Assembly (NCBI GenBank): GCA_050245915.1
Contig: JBFWWZ010000005.1
Coordinates: 1-64,000 of the forward strand
DNA from: JBDSKH01 sp050245915
Lineage (GTDB): Bacteria > Actinomycetota > Actinomycetes > Actinomycetales > Microbacteriaceae
Reading direction: 5' to 3'
Length of the DNA stretch: 64,000 bases
Within the stretch, counting starts at the first letter, position 1. Every line of letters starts with the position of its first letter. Of this stretch, positions 7,734-14,941 are shown piece after piece. The notes under the pieces were generated by a model. The model saw only the letters and a list, made by a program, of their open reading frames with translations. It had not been told where the DNA came from and did not search any database. The translations under genes were made by a program, and so were the position numbers.

Positions 7734-8909
7734 ATGACCACCTACGAGATCCGGATCGCCGGGCACCTTGACCGCCGCTGGGCCGCCGCATTCGGCGGCA
7801 TGACCCTCACCCTCCGCGAGGACCGGACCACCGCCCTGCGCGGCGAGCTGCCCGATCAGCCGGCCCTGCACGGCCTGCTCGCCCAGGTCCGGGATGCCGG
7901 GCTCACCCTGGTCTCCATCGCCGAGGCGGGGGACCGCATGACCGCGGCCGTCTACGAGCGGTTCGGCGGGCCCGAGGTCGTCCGGCTCGTCGAACGCCCC
8001 CGTCCGGAGCCCGGCGCGGGCGAGCTGCTGGTCCGGGTCCGCGCCACCACCGTCAGCGCCGCCGACCACCGCACCCGCGCGCGCGACGTGCCCGCCGGCC
8101 TGCTGCTGCCCAGCTCGCTGGTGCTCGGCTTCTTCCGCCCCCGCCGTCCCGTGCTCGGCATGGATGTCGCCGGCGACGTCGTCGCGGTGGGCGAGGGGGT
8201 GACCGGCTTCGCGCCCGGCGATGCCGTGATCGGCATGCTGGGCAGCCGCTTCGGCGGGCACGCCGAGTACGCCATCCTGACGGCGACGGATGCCGTGGTC
8301 GCCGCCCCGGCATCCCTGACGGCCACCGAGGCGGTCGCCCTGGTGTTCGGCGGCATCACGGCGCAGGCTTACCTCCGGCAGGCGTCCGTCGCACGGGGTG
8401 CCCGCGTGCTGGTGAACGGCGCCTCCGGCGCGGTCGGCACAGCGATGGTCCAGCTCGCGAAGGCAGCGGGTGCACACGTCACCGCGGTGTCGAGCGCCGC
8501 CAACCACCGGCTGGTTCGCGAGCTCGGAGCCGACACCGTGATCGACTACGAGACGCAGGATTTCGCGCGCGACGGCTCGACCTACGACGTGGTGGCCGAC
8601 TGCGTGGGCAACGCTCCGCTCTCGCGCGTGCACGGCATCCTGAACCCCGGAGGCGCGCTGCTGCTGGTCGCCGCGAACCTGCGGTCGCTGGTCGCCGCGC
8701 CCCGGCAGGCGAAACGGCTCGGCCTCGCCCTCGTGACCGGTCCCGGACCCTACCGGGCCGAGGACCTCGCCCACGTCGCCGCCCTCGCGGACCGCGGAGA
8801 GTTCGTCCCGGTGATCGACCGGACGTTCCCCTTCGACCGGATCGTCGCCGCCCACACCCTCGTCGACAGCGGCCGCAAGCGCGGTGCCGTCGTCGTCACC
8901 ATCCCCTGA
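7734..8909 (+). CDS. Fusion: small N-terminal domain plus zinc-type quinone oxidoreductase/alcohol dehydrogenase
   Basis: 391 residues. Residues 1-67 (YEIRIAGHLDRRWAAAFGG, TTALRGELPDQPALHGLLAQ) form a small domain that I associate with stand-alone actinobacterial proteins next to dehydrogenases. From Met69 a complete MDR-family oxidoreductase follows (MTAAVYERFGGPEVV, GMDVAGDVVAVGEGV, NGASGAVGTAMVQLAKAAGA). It should reduce quinones, enones or aldehydes with NAD(P)H. Met69 has a GAGGCGGGGG sequence 5 bases upstream, so the enzyme might also be made alone. ATG 7734 is 6 bases after TAGCGT. It leads an operon-like run with two membrane proteins. Confidence 0.85.
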   Translation: MTTYEIRIAGHLDRRWAAAFGGMTLTLREDRTTALRGELPDQPALHGLLAQVRDAGLTLVSIAEAGDRMTAAVYERFGGPEVVRLVERPRPEPGAGELLVRVRATTVSAADHRTRARDVPAGLLLPSSLVLGFFRPRRPVLGMDVAGDVVAVGEGVTGFAPGDAVIGMLGSRFGGHAEYAILTATDAVVAAPASLTATEAVALVFGGITAQAYLRQASVARGARVLVNGASGAVGTAMVQLAKAAGAHVTAVSSAANHRLVRELGADTVIDYETQDFARDGSTYDVVADCVGNAPLSRVHGILNPGGALLLVAANLRSLVAAPRQAKRLGLALVTGPGPYRAEDLAHVAALADRGEFVPVIDRTFPFDRIVAAHTLVDSGRKRGAVVVTIP

Positions 8910-8936
8910 CCACCGCACACTGACAAGGAAACCGAC

Positions 8937-9605
8937 ATGACCTCCCCGCTCGCCCTCACCGGGCACCTCGACGGCCGGCTCTCACGCTGGCTGTGGCTCG
9001 TCAAGATGATCACGGCGATCCCGCACTTCATCGTGCTGATCGCCCTCTGGGCGACGTTCGTCGTCCTCACCCTCGTGGCGGGCGTCGCCGTGCTCGTCAC
9101 GGGCCGGTACCCGCGCCCGCTGTTCGACGTCAACGTGGGCATCCTCCGCTGGAACTGGCGGGTCGGGTTCTACAGCTGGGCCGCTCTCGGCACCGACCGG
9201 TACCCGCCGTTCGCGCTGACCGGCGCCGACTACCCGGCGTCGCTGGAGGTCGCCTACCCCGGGCGGCTCTCGCGCGGCCTGGTGCTGGTGAAGTGGCTGC
9301 TCGCGGTACCGCACCTGATCGTCGTCGGGCTGATCGCGGCCGACATCATGCTCTACCCGATCGCCGCGCTCAACGAGCTCGCCGGTGACATGCGCCTCGC
9401 CGGCGGCTACTCCGTGCTCAACCTGCTGGTCGTGATCGCCGGCTTCTTCCTGCTCGTCACCGGGCGTCACCCGGCGTCGCTGTTCGACTTCCTCATGGGC
9501 GTCAACCGGTGGCTCCACCGGGTGATCCTGTACGTCGCGCTCATGACCGACGAGTACCCGCCGTTCCGCCTCGACGCGGGCGCCACCGAAGGAGAGCGGG
9601 CATGA
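8937..9605 (+). CDS. DUF4389 domain membrane protein
   Basis: A 222-residue integral membrane protein with a clear internal duplication. Each half has RLSRWLWLVKMITAIPHF / RLSRGLVLVKWLLAVPHL, then hydrophobic helices, then LVTGRYPRPLFDVNVGI / LVTGRHPASLFDFLMGV and a RW..RV..Y motif. This matches DUF4389, a family of unknown function. AAGGAA precedes the ATG. It follows the fused dehydrogenase by 27 bases and overlaps the next membrane gene by four bases, so the three are probably one operon under the MalT-type regulator. Function is not known. Confidence 0.85.
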   Translation: MTSPLALTGHLDGRLSRWLWLVKMITAIPHFIVLIALWATFVVLTLVAGVAVLVTGRYPRPLFDVNVGILRWNWRVGFYSWAALGTDRYPPFALTGADYPASLEVAYPGRLSRGLVLVKWLLAVPHLIVVGLIAADIMLYPIAALNELAGDMRLAGGYSVLNLLVVIAGFFLLVTGRHPASLFDFLMGVNRWLHRVILYVALMTDEYPPFRLDAGATEGERA

Positions 9606-10240
9606 AGGCGCGCGGCCTGATCCCCGTCGGTCTCATCCTGCTCACCCTGATCCCGATCGTCTCGGGCTCGCTGCGCCTGACGCAGCTCGGCGGCGGTCCG
9701 GAGCTCATCCCGCAGGCGGATCGGTTCACGGTGTTCCCGTGGCCGGTGATCACCCACATCGTGTCCGCCACGCTCTTCAGCGTCGTCGGGGCCTTCCAGT
9801 TCGTCCCGGCGCTACGGCGCGGCCGTCGCAGCTGGCACCGGCTGGCCGGACGGGTCCTGATCCCGGCGGGCTTCCTGGTCGCGCTGAGCGGGATGTGGAT
9901 GGGCGCCTTCTCCGACCTGCCTGCGGGCGACGGGCCTCTGCTGCTGGTCTTCCGCGAGGTCTTCGGCGGGTTCATGCTGGTCGCGCTGATCCTCGCGGTG
10001 CGGGCGATCGTGCAGCGGCGCTTCGCCGCTCACGGGGCCTGGATGACGCGGGCCTACGCCATCGCGGTCGGCGCCGGCACGCAGGCGATCCTCCTCATCC
10101 CGGTGTCGCTGACGCTCGGCTCGTCGCATGAGCTGGGTCGCGCGATCACAATGGCGGTCGCGTGGATCCTGAACCTCGCGGTCGCCGAGCTCGCGATCCG
10201 CCGGCGCCCGCGCCCGATGCTCACGCCGCGTCCCGCGTAG
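9602..10240 (+). CDS. DUF2306-type membrane protein
   Basis: A 212-residue protein with about six hydrophobic helices. The motif GAFQFVPALRRGRRSWHRLAG followed by a later HGAWMTRAYAIAVG is characteristic of the DUF2306/YozB-like membrane proteins, whose conserved histidines suggest haem or metal binding but whose role is unknown. ATG 9602 overlaps the upstream TGA (ATGA), so translation is coupled to the DUF4389 gene. The gene ends the operon-like run that begins at 7734. Confidence 0.78.
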   Translation: MKARGLIPVGLILLTLIPIVSGSLRLTQLGGGPELIPQADRFTVFPWPVITHIVSATLFSVVGAFQFVPALRRGRRSWHRLAGRVLIPAGFLVALSGMWMGAFSDLPAGDGPLLLVFREVFGGFMLVALILAVRAIVQRRFAAHGAWMTRAYAIAVGAGTQAILLIPVSLTLGSSHELGRAITMAVAWILNLAVAELAIRRRPRPMLTPRPA

Positions 10241-10319
10241 CGGTCCGGCCAGGAAGAACGACGCGAGTAGCGCCACCCCCAGGAAGACGACCGCGCCGTG
10301 AAGGCGTCGGCGAACTCAT
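10240..10319 (-). pseudogene. Relic of an MFS (DHA2-type) transporter: start plus last transmembrane helix
   Basis: On the minus strand, FADAF and then, one base out of frame, GAVVFLGVALLASFFLAGPL can be read. This is the usual C-terminal end of DHA2-type drug-proton antiporters. An ATG at 10319 sits 6 bases after TACGAT (minus strand) and faces the TetR gene divergently across a palindromic operator. The simplest reading is that a TetR-controlled efflux pump lost its middle by deletion, leaving its promoter, start and last helix. The evidence is short, so confidence is limited. Confidence 0.4.
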
Positions 10320-10333
10320 GTCCCGATCGTATA

Positions 10334-10348
10334 CCGACAGCGTGTCGG
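10334..10348. promoter_or_regulatory. TetR operator, copy 1 (CCGACA-GCG-TGTCGG)
   Basis: A perfect 6-bp inverted repeat with a 3-base centre, upstream of the TetR gene at 10386 and over the promoter of the divergent MFS relic. A near-identical dyad occurs at 10977-10989, in front of the next gene. Two copies bracketing the regulator gene are good evidence for a TetR-binding site. Confidence 0.65.
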
Positions 10349-10385
10349 CAAGTTGCCTGTCACGGCAGGCGGCGATAATGGGGCG

Positions 10386-10961
10386 ATGCCGAAGATCTCC
10401 GCTCCGACCGTCGCCGAGCACCGCGAGGCCCAGCGCCGCGCCCTGCTTGGCGCCGCAGAGGAGATCATCCGCGAGAGCGGGGTGGCTGCGGTGAACCCCC
10501 GGACGGTGGGCGAGCACGCGGGGCTCGCGCGGTCGAGCTTCTACGAGTACTTCCCGTCGCGAGACGATCTGCTCGCCGCCGTCGCGGTGCAGGCGTTCGA
10601 CGCCTGGGCGACGGAGGTGGACGCGGCGGTCGCGGCCGCACCGCCCGGCCGCCCCCGCATCCACGCGTATGTCGAAGCCACCCTGCGAATGACCGCGGAC
10701 GGCAAGCACTCACTGGCCACCGGGCTGCGCGACGCGGACCTCTCGCCGACGAGCTACGACGCCATCATGGCGATGCACGACAGCCTGGCCGGTCCGCTGC
10801 GCAGCCTGCTCGAGGAACTCGGTGCGCCGGACCCGGCGCGGCAGGCGGATCTCGTGCAGGGGATGATCGGTGCCGGGGTGCAGTTGGTCGGCCATGGCGC
10901 CGACCCGGCCGAGATCGCGGGATCCATCACCGCGCTGCTCGACAACGGTCTGCGAACCTGA
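10386..10961 (+). CDS. TetR/AcrR family transcriptional regulator
   Basis: A 191-residue repressor. The N-terminal HTH (residues about 12-60) reads EEIIRESGVAAVNPRTVGEH, then LARSSFYEYFPSRDDLL, the standard TetR recognition helix and following helix. The C-terminal ligand domain is unassigned. ATG 10386 lies 6 bases after GATAAT (10374-10379), favouring this start and a leaderless message over the longer frame from 10353. Matching palindromes at 10334-10348 and 10977-10989 imply autoregulation, control of the downstream membrane gene and, formerly, of the divergent MFS pump. Confidence 0.88.
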   Translation: MPKISAPTVAEHREAQRRALLGAAEEIIRESGVAAVNPRTVGEHAGLARSSFYEYFPSRDDLLAAVAVQAFDAWATEVDAAVAAAPPGRPRIHAYVEATLRMTADGKHSLATGLRDADLSPTSYDAIMAMHDSLAGPLRSLLEELGAPDPARQADLVQGMIGAGVQLVGHGADPAEIAGSITALLDNGLRT

Positions 10962-10976
10962 TCCGGCTTTGTTTAG

Positions 10977-10989
10977 CGACACCGTGTCG
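10977..10989. promoter_or_regulatory. TetR operator, copy 2 (CGACA-CCG-TGTCG)
   Basis: This dyad matches the copy at 10334-10348 in both half-sites and spacing. It lies between a -35-like TTGTTT (10969-10974) and a -10-like TAACAT (10991-10996), where a bound repressor would block polymerase. The controlled gene starts at 11004. Confidence 0.65.
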
Positions 10990-11003
10990 GTAACATGACG
11001 GGC

Positions 11004-11366
11004 ATGGAGATTCTCAAGAACGTCGTCCTCGCCATCCACATCATCGGTGTTGCGAGCCTGCTCGGCGGTGTGCTCGTCCAGATCCCCGCCATGCGGCAGG
11101 GCACCGCCAAGGTCGTCACCGCGATCCGCGACGGCGCCTGGACGATGCTGGTCACCGGCGTCATCCTCGTCGGGCTGCAGTACCCCCTCGGTCACGAGGT
11201 CAACAACGCCAAGATCGCGGTGAAGCTCGGGGTGCTGGTCGTGATCCTGGTCCTGGCGCTGGTGAACCGCAGACGCGAGACGCTCGCCCGCTGGGTGCTG
11301 CCGGTGATCGGGGCCCTGACCGTGGTCAACATCCTGCTCGCCACCGTCTGGAAGAACTACAGCTAG
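11004..11366 (+). CDS. Small four-helix membrane protein, TetR-controlled
   Basis: A 120-residue protein with four hydrophobic helices (starting MEILKNVVLAIHIIGVASLL; a later LVTGVILVGLQYPL) and a short hydrophilic loop. No domain is confidently recognised. It has the size and helix spacing of small predicted inner-membrane proteins. ATG 11004 is 7 bases after TAACAT and is preferred; ATG 10995 is in frame, three codons earlier. The promoter carries a TetR palindrome, so it is probably induced by the ligand of the adjacent TetR protein, perhaps as part of a drug or solvent response. Confidence 0.7.
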   Translation: MEILKNVVLAIHIIGVASLLGGVLVQIPAMRQGTAKVVTAIRDGAWTMLVTGVILVGLQYPLGHEVNNAKIAVKLGVLVVILVLALVNRRRETLARWVLPVIGALTVVNILLATVWKNYS

Positions 11367-11821
11367 CGCAGTCGGCCGAGTTCCCGCTGCCAGCCCTCGA
11401 GCAGCCGCGGGAACTCGCGCAGCATGTAGGCGTAGAAGTCCCGCATCCGGGCCAGTCGTCGCGCGGCATCGCTGCCGGGCGGGGTCATGCCCAGCCCGCG
11501 CTCTGCGAGCTCCAGGAAGGCCGACAGGGCGGGCAGCTTGCTGAGGAACACCGATTCGAAGGCGTCGTCGGAGAGGACGATCTGCTCGCGACGGGAGCCG
11601 GTCCCTCGTTCCCGCGACACCAGGCCGTAGCGCTCCAGAGTCGCCAGTGCCACGCTCATGGAGCTCTTCGCGACGTTCAGCTGCACGGCGAGCGCCGGCG
11701 CATCGGATCGACCGGTGGGTTCGAGCACGAGCTGCCCCAGCACGCGGGCGGCCGTGCTGCTGAGCCCCAGCTGCTCGTAATGTCCCGCGATGTCTGCGCG
11801 AAGCCGCTGGCGTTCGTCCAC
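11363..11821 (-). CDS. GbsR/MarR-type transcriptional regulator
   Basis: A 152-residue winged-helix regulator. The core reads GLSSTAARVLGQLVLEPTGR, then LNVAKSSMSVALATLERYGL and a wing with RREQIVLSDDAF. This resembles GbsR/MarR-type proteins, with a C-terminal helical dimerisation part. GTG 11821 is 6 bases after TATACT on the minus strand, so a leaderless message is likely; longer frames upstream lack homology. It is divergent from an SDR gene across 52 bases that contain repeated GTTCGG elements, probably its operator. Its 3' end overlaps the preceding gene's stop by four bases. Confidence 0.82.
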   Translation of the reverse strand: MDERQRLRADIAGHYEQLGLSSTAARVLGQLVLEPTGRSDAPALAVQLNVAKSSMSVALATLERYGLVSRERGTGSRREQIVLSDDAFESVFLSKLPALSAFLELAERGLGMTPPGSDAARRLARMRDFYAYMLREFPRLLEGWQRELGRLR

Positions 11822-11833
11822 ACTCCGAGTATA

Positions 11834-11862
11834 TAGTTCGGATAGTTCGGAACTAACCGAAC
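11834..11862. promoter_or_regulatory. GTTCGG operator cluster in divergent promoter
   Basis: Between the GbsR/MarR and SDR genes, TAGTTCGG occurs twice in direct orientation (11834-11841, 11843-11850). The second copy forms a perfect dyad with CCGAAC (11857-11862) across six bases. The sites abut the TATACT promoter element of the regulator gene and the ribosome site of the SDR gene. This position would let one protein control both genes. Confidence 0.5.
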
Positions 11863-11873
11863 ATAGGAGTGTC

Positions 11874-12734
11874 ATGAGAATAGCCGTCACCGGGGCGAAC
11901 GCCGGGATCGGGTTGCGCACCGTCGAGTTGCTCGCATCGCACGGGCACGAGGTGGTCGCCTTCGTCCGGGACCCGGCACGCGGCCGGGATGCGATCGGAT
12001 CCCGGACGGGAGTGCGTCTGGTCCAGCTGGACCTGTCGTCGTCCGACAGCGTGCGGAGCGCGGCTGAAGCGGTGGGGGACGAGCCGCTGGACGCCCTGAT
12101 CAACAACGCCGCCGTCTTCGACCAGACGATCCGGACCGTCCGCCGGAACGCCGGAGGCCACGAGCTCTTCTGGGCCACCAACCACCTCGGGCCGTTCGAG
12201 CTCACCGCACGTCTCAGCCCCGCTCTCGCGAGGTCGGCGGCGCCGTCGGTGCTCTTCGTCGCCAGCAAGGGCCTGGTCGTGATGCCTCGGATCGCCATCC
12301 GTTTCGACGCGCTCGACGGCGAAGGCTGGTTCACGCCCACGCGTGCCTACTACCACTCGAAGCTCGCGCAGATCATGACGGCGATGACGCTCGCGGAGCG
12401 GGCCGGCGACCGGGTCGATGTCACGTGCATCCGGGTTCCCGCTGTCCGGCTCGACGCCGACCGGCTCGCCGCGCAGCCGGCGATCCTCCGCGCCCTCTAT
12501 GCGCCGAAGAACCGCGCGGCGGCGCCCCCGGGCGTCGTGGCGGAAGCCTACGAGCGCATCGTGACCCGACGACGTACGGCGCGTGCTGATGATGTGTACG
12601 TCGATGAGCGCCTTCGCGTCGTGCCCGTTCCCCGGTCGGCACTCGACGAGTCATCCCGCCGTCGGCTGTGGGCGAGCACGATGGCAGCGACCGGGAAACC
12701 GGCATGGGCGTGGGACGGGCTCACCGAGGTGTGA
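11874..12734 (+). CDS. SDR family NAD(P)-dependent oxidoreductase
   Basis: A 286-residue SDR resembling the retinol-dehydrogenase/WWOX-like branch. It has TGANAGIG near residue 7, LDLSSSDSVR marking the second cofactor strand, NNAAVF, and a catalytic YYHSK (Y-x3-K). The length exceeds that of a minimal SDR because of an extended C-terminal half, as in that branch. ATG 11874 follows an AGGAG ribosome site. It is divergent from a GbsR/MarR regulator with shared operator-like repeats, so its expression is probably derepressed by that regulator's signal. The substrate is unknown. Confidence 0.86.
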   Translation: MRIAVTGANAGIGLRTVELLASHGHEVVAFVRDPARGRDAIGSRTGVRLVQLDLSSSDSVRSAAEAVGDEPLDALINNAAVFDQTIRTVRRNAGGHELFWATNHLGPFELTARLSPALARSAAPSVLFVASKGLVVMPRIAIRFDALDGEGWFTPTRAYYHSKLAQIMTAMTLAERAGDRVDVTCIRVPAVRLDADRLAAQPAILRALYAPKNRAAAPPGVVAEAYERIVTRRRTARADDVYVDERLRVVPVPRSALDESSRRRLWASTMAATGKPAWAWDGLTEV

Positions 12735-13245
12735 TCGCCCGCTCGACCCCGCGCAGCCCGTACTCGAACGCCTCGTCCAGTTCGCCGCCGAGCTGGAACG
12801 CGCCGGCGAGCTCCATCTGCACGAAGCCCACCGCCCAGGCGGTGAGGAGGCGCGCCGCGTTGAGCGCGTCCCCCTCGCCGGCGAGGTCGCGCGCGATCCG
12901 CAGCACCGGAGCACTGGCGCGGGCCAGGATCTCGGGGTCGGCCGAGGCGGAGAAGATGAGCTGGAACGACCGCGGGTGCTCCCGGGCGAAGGCCCGGAAG
13001 GCGCGGGCCGCCTCGGCCAGGGTCGTCGGGCGCTCCAGCGCCGTCGCCAGCCTCTCGGTCGCGGTGTCGGCGACGAGGCGCACGAGGGCCTCCCGGTCGG
13101 CGACGCGCTTGTAGAGGGACGGGGCCTTCACCCCCACGCGCGCGGCGACGGCCTGCATCGTCACGGCATCCAGGCCGCTGGCCTCGAGGATGTCGCTCGC
13201 GGCCGCGACGATCGCCTCGAGCGAGGTGCGCTCCGGTGCCGGCAT
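12721..13245 (-). CDS. TetR/AcrR family transcriptional regulator
   Basis: A 174-residue repressor. The HTH part reads ASDILEASGLDAVTMQAVAA, then VGVKAPSLYKRVADREALV. The C-terminal part, with FAREHPRSFQLIFSA and AWAVGFVQMELAGAFQLGG, is of the TetR_C_13/WHG-type often seen in Actinobacteria. ATG 13245 follows GGGAGGCGG, a strong ribosome site. It is divergent from a metallo-beta-lactamase-fold gene, and the 77-base gap carries two copies of a GGCTA..TAGCC dyad, so autoregulation and control of the hydrolase are likely. Confidence 0.86.
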   Translation of the reverse strand: MPAPERTSLEAIVAAASDILEASGLDAVTMQAVAARVGVKAPSLYKRVADREALVRLVADTATERLATALERPTTLAEAARAFRAFAREHPRSFQLIFSASADPEILARASAPVLRIARDLAGEGDALNAARLLTAWAVGFVQMELAGAFQLGGELDEAFEYGLRGVERAITPR

Positions 13246-13257
13246 TCCGCCTCCCTT

Positions 13258-13296
13258 GGCTATTGACAATAGCCTTGAAGGCTATGTAACGTAGCC
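13258..13296. promoter_or_regulatory. Double GGCTA-TAGCC operator in divergent promoter
   Basis: GGCTATT-GAC-AATAGCC (13258-13274) is a perfect 7-bp dyad. A second, looser copy GGCTA-n7-TAGCC follows at 13280-13296. Their centres are 22 bases apart, which puts them on the same DNA face. The pair fills the gap between the TetR gene (13245) and the metallo-hydrolase gene (13323). Confidence 0.6.
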
Positions 13297-13322
13297 TACC
13301 AGTTGAGAGAGAGGATCCCGCA

Positions 13323-14027
13323 ATGCAGCTCGCACCGCACCTGTACCGCATCGGCAACGACATCGTCGCCGCCCACCTGGTGGTGACCGACGACGGCATC
13401 ACCGTCATCGACGCCGGCCTTCCGGGGCACTGGCGCGACCTGCGGCGCGAGCTGGCGACGATCGGCCGCTCGATCGGCGACATCCGGGGCGTGGTGCTGA
13501 CCCACGGCGACAGCGACCACCTGGGGTTCGCCGAGCGCCTGCGGCGCGATCACGGCGTGCCGGTCTTCATCCACGCCGCCGACGCCGCCCGCGCCAAGGC
13601 CGGGGAGAAGCCGAAGACCACGATGGGCCCGAGTCGCGTCGGCGCGGTGCTCGGATTCTTCGCCTACGCGCTGAGCAAGGGCGGTATCCGCGTTCCGTAC
13701 CTCACGGAGGTGCGTGAGATCTCCGACGGCGAGGTGCTCGACCTGCCCGGAGCGCCCCGGGTCATCGGCCTCCCCGGGCACTCGCCGGGCAGCGTCGCGA
13801 TCTCTGTCCCGCTGGTCGACGCCGTGTTCGTGGGTGACGGCCTCACCACGCGCAACGTGCTCACCGGCGTCACCGGACCGGCTCCCGCGCCCTTCACCGA
13901 CGAACCCGAGCAGGCGCTCGCATCGCTCGACCGGCTGCTGGATACCGGGGCCCACTGGGTGCTGCCCGGTCACGGCCCGGCGTGGCGCGGCGACCTGGCG
14001 GAGGCGGTTGCTCTCGTCAGGGGCTGA
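13323..14027 (+). CDS. MBL-fold metallo-hydrolase with altered metal motif
   Basis: A 234-residue metallo-beta-lactamase-fold hydrolase. The metal motif reads LTHGDSDHLG, that is H-x-D-x-D-H, where most family members have H-x-H-x-D-H. The remaining ligand motifs are present (GLPGHSPGS, FVGDGLTTR, LPGHGPA). A variant second ligand may shift metal preference or lower hydrolase activity. Substrate is unknown; related proteins act on thioesters, lactones or other esters. It is divergent from a TetR regulator with paired operators in the gap, so expression is probably inducible. Confidence 0.84.
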   Translation: MQLAPHLYRIGNDIVAAHLVVTDDGITVIDAGLPGHWRDLRRELATIGRSIGDIRGVVLTHGDSDHLGFAERLRRDHGVPVFIHAADAARAKAGEKPKTTMGPSRVGAVLGFFAYALSKGGIRVPYLTEVREISDGEVLDLPGAPRVIGLPGHSPGSVAISVPLVDAVFVGDGLTTRNVLTGVTGPAPAPFTDEPEQALASLDRLLDTGAHWVLPGHGPAWRGDLAEAVALVRG

Positions 14028-14031
14028 CGGA

Positions 14032-14892
14032 TCAGGCGGCCTCGACCGGCAGCCACAACTCGCACGTCGCCGTGCTGAAGTCGTCGGCGCGCTCCAGGAC
14101 GCTGACGATCGACGGCCCCGGCCGCAGGCGCCACGGATTCGAGGGGAACCAGTCCGTCGCGGTCGACGCCCAGGTGGACTGCAGCACCTCGGGATACGCG
14201 CCCGCCGCACGGAACACCGCCCAGGTGCCCGCGGGGATCTCGATCGCATCCAGGTCGCCGGGCGCCTCGCCCGCCACCGCGACCCCGTGGAGGTAGGTGA
14301 GCTCGGTGCCCTCGGAGTAGTCCGGGTCGACGTCGGCGCTGACCTGCAGCAGACCGGCCGGCTCGGTGTCGCTCAGCCGCTTGAGCCGCGCGTGCTCCTC
14401 CGCGGGGAGCGAGGCGATGAACGCCTGGATCTGCGGGTTCACGCCCTCGTGGATCAGCGGCACCCGGGTGGAGTGGCCGACCAGGCGGAAGGCGGGGCGT
14501 TCGGTGATGCGGGCATCCATGCGGGTGTTCCCTTCGACGGTCAGGCGGAGCCTGAGCTGTGGTTGCGTACGAAGGGGGCCGCCGTCGCGCCTGACCTCAC
14601 CGGGCGACGCGCCGTGCACCGCGCGGAACGCCCGCCCGAATGCCTCGGTCGAGCCGTAGCCGTATCGCACCGCGATGCTCAGCAGGTCGTCGTCGCCGAG
14701 CACGTCGCCCGCCGCGACCGTCATGCGCCGCCGGCGCACGTACTCGGACAGCGGCATCCCGGCCAGCGACGAGAACATCCGCCGCAGGTGGTACTCCGTC
14801 GTGCCGAGGTCGCGCGCCACCGCGCCGACGTCGAGCTCGTCCGTCAGACGGTCCTCGACGCGGGCGATGAGGCGGGTGAGCAGGTCGATCAC
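14032..14892 (-). CDS. AraC family regulator with GyrI-like effector domain
   Basis: A 286-residue protein. Residues about 5-105 form an AraC/XylS HTH pair (ELDVGAVARDLGTTEYHLRR; the second HTH includes IAVRYGYGSTEAFGRAFRAV). From about 125 an integron/GyrI-like effector-binding domain follows (ITERPAFRLVGHSTRVPL ... IPAGTWAVFRAAG). This order is typical of Rob/SoxS-related regulators that bind small molecules, often drugs, and raise resistance genes. Start is GTG 14892 with GGAG upstream. It is convergent with the MBL-fold gene and its targets are not obvious locally. Confidence 0.87.
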   Translation of the reverse strand: MIDLLTRLIARVEDRLTDELDVGAVARDLGTTEYHLRRMFSSLAGMPLSEYVRRRRMTVAAGDVLGDDDLLSIAVRYGYGSTEAFGRAFRAVHGASPGEVRRDGGPLRTQPQLRLRLTVEGNTRMDARITERPAFRLVGHSTRVPLIHEGVNPQIQAFIASLPAEEHARLKRLSDTEPAGLLQVSADVDPDYSEGTELTYLHGVAVAGEAPGDLDAIEIPAGTWAVFRAAGAYPEVLQSTWASTATDWFPSNPWRLRPGPSIVSVLERADDFSTATCELWLPVEAA

Positions 14893-14941
14893 GGGACTCC
14901 CTTCTCCTCGAGGGTCGCTGGTACGGGGTGCTCACACCCGA

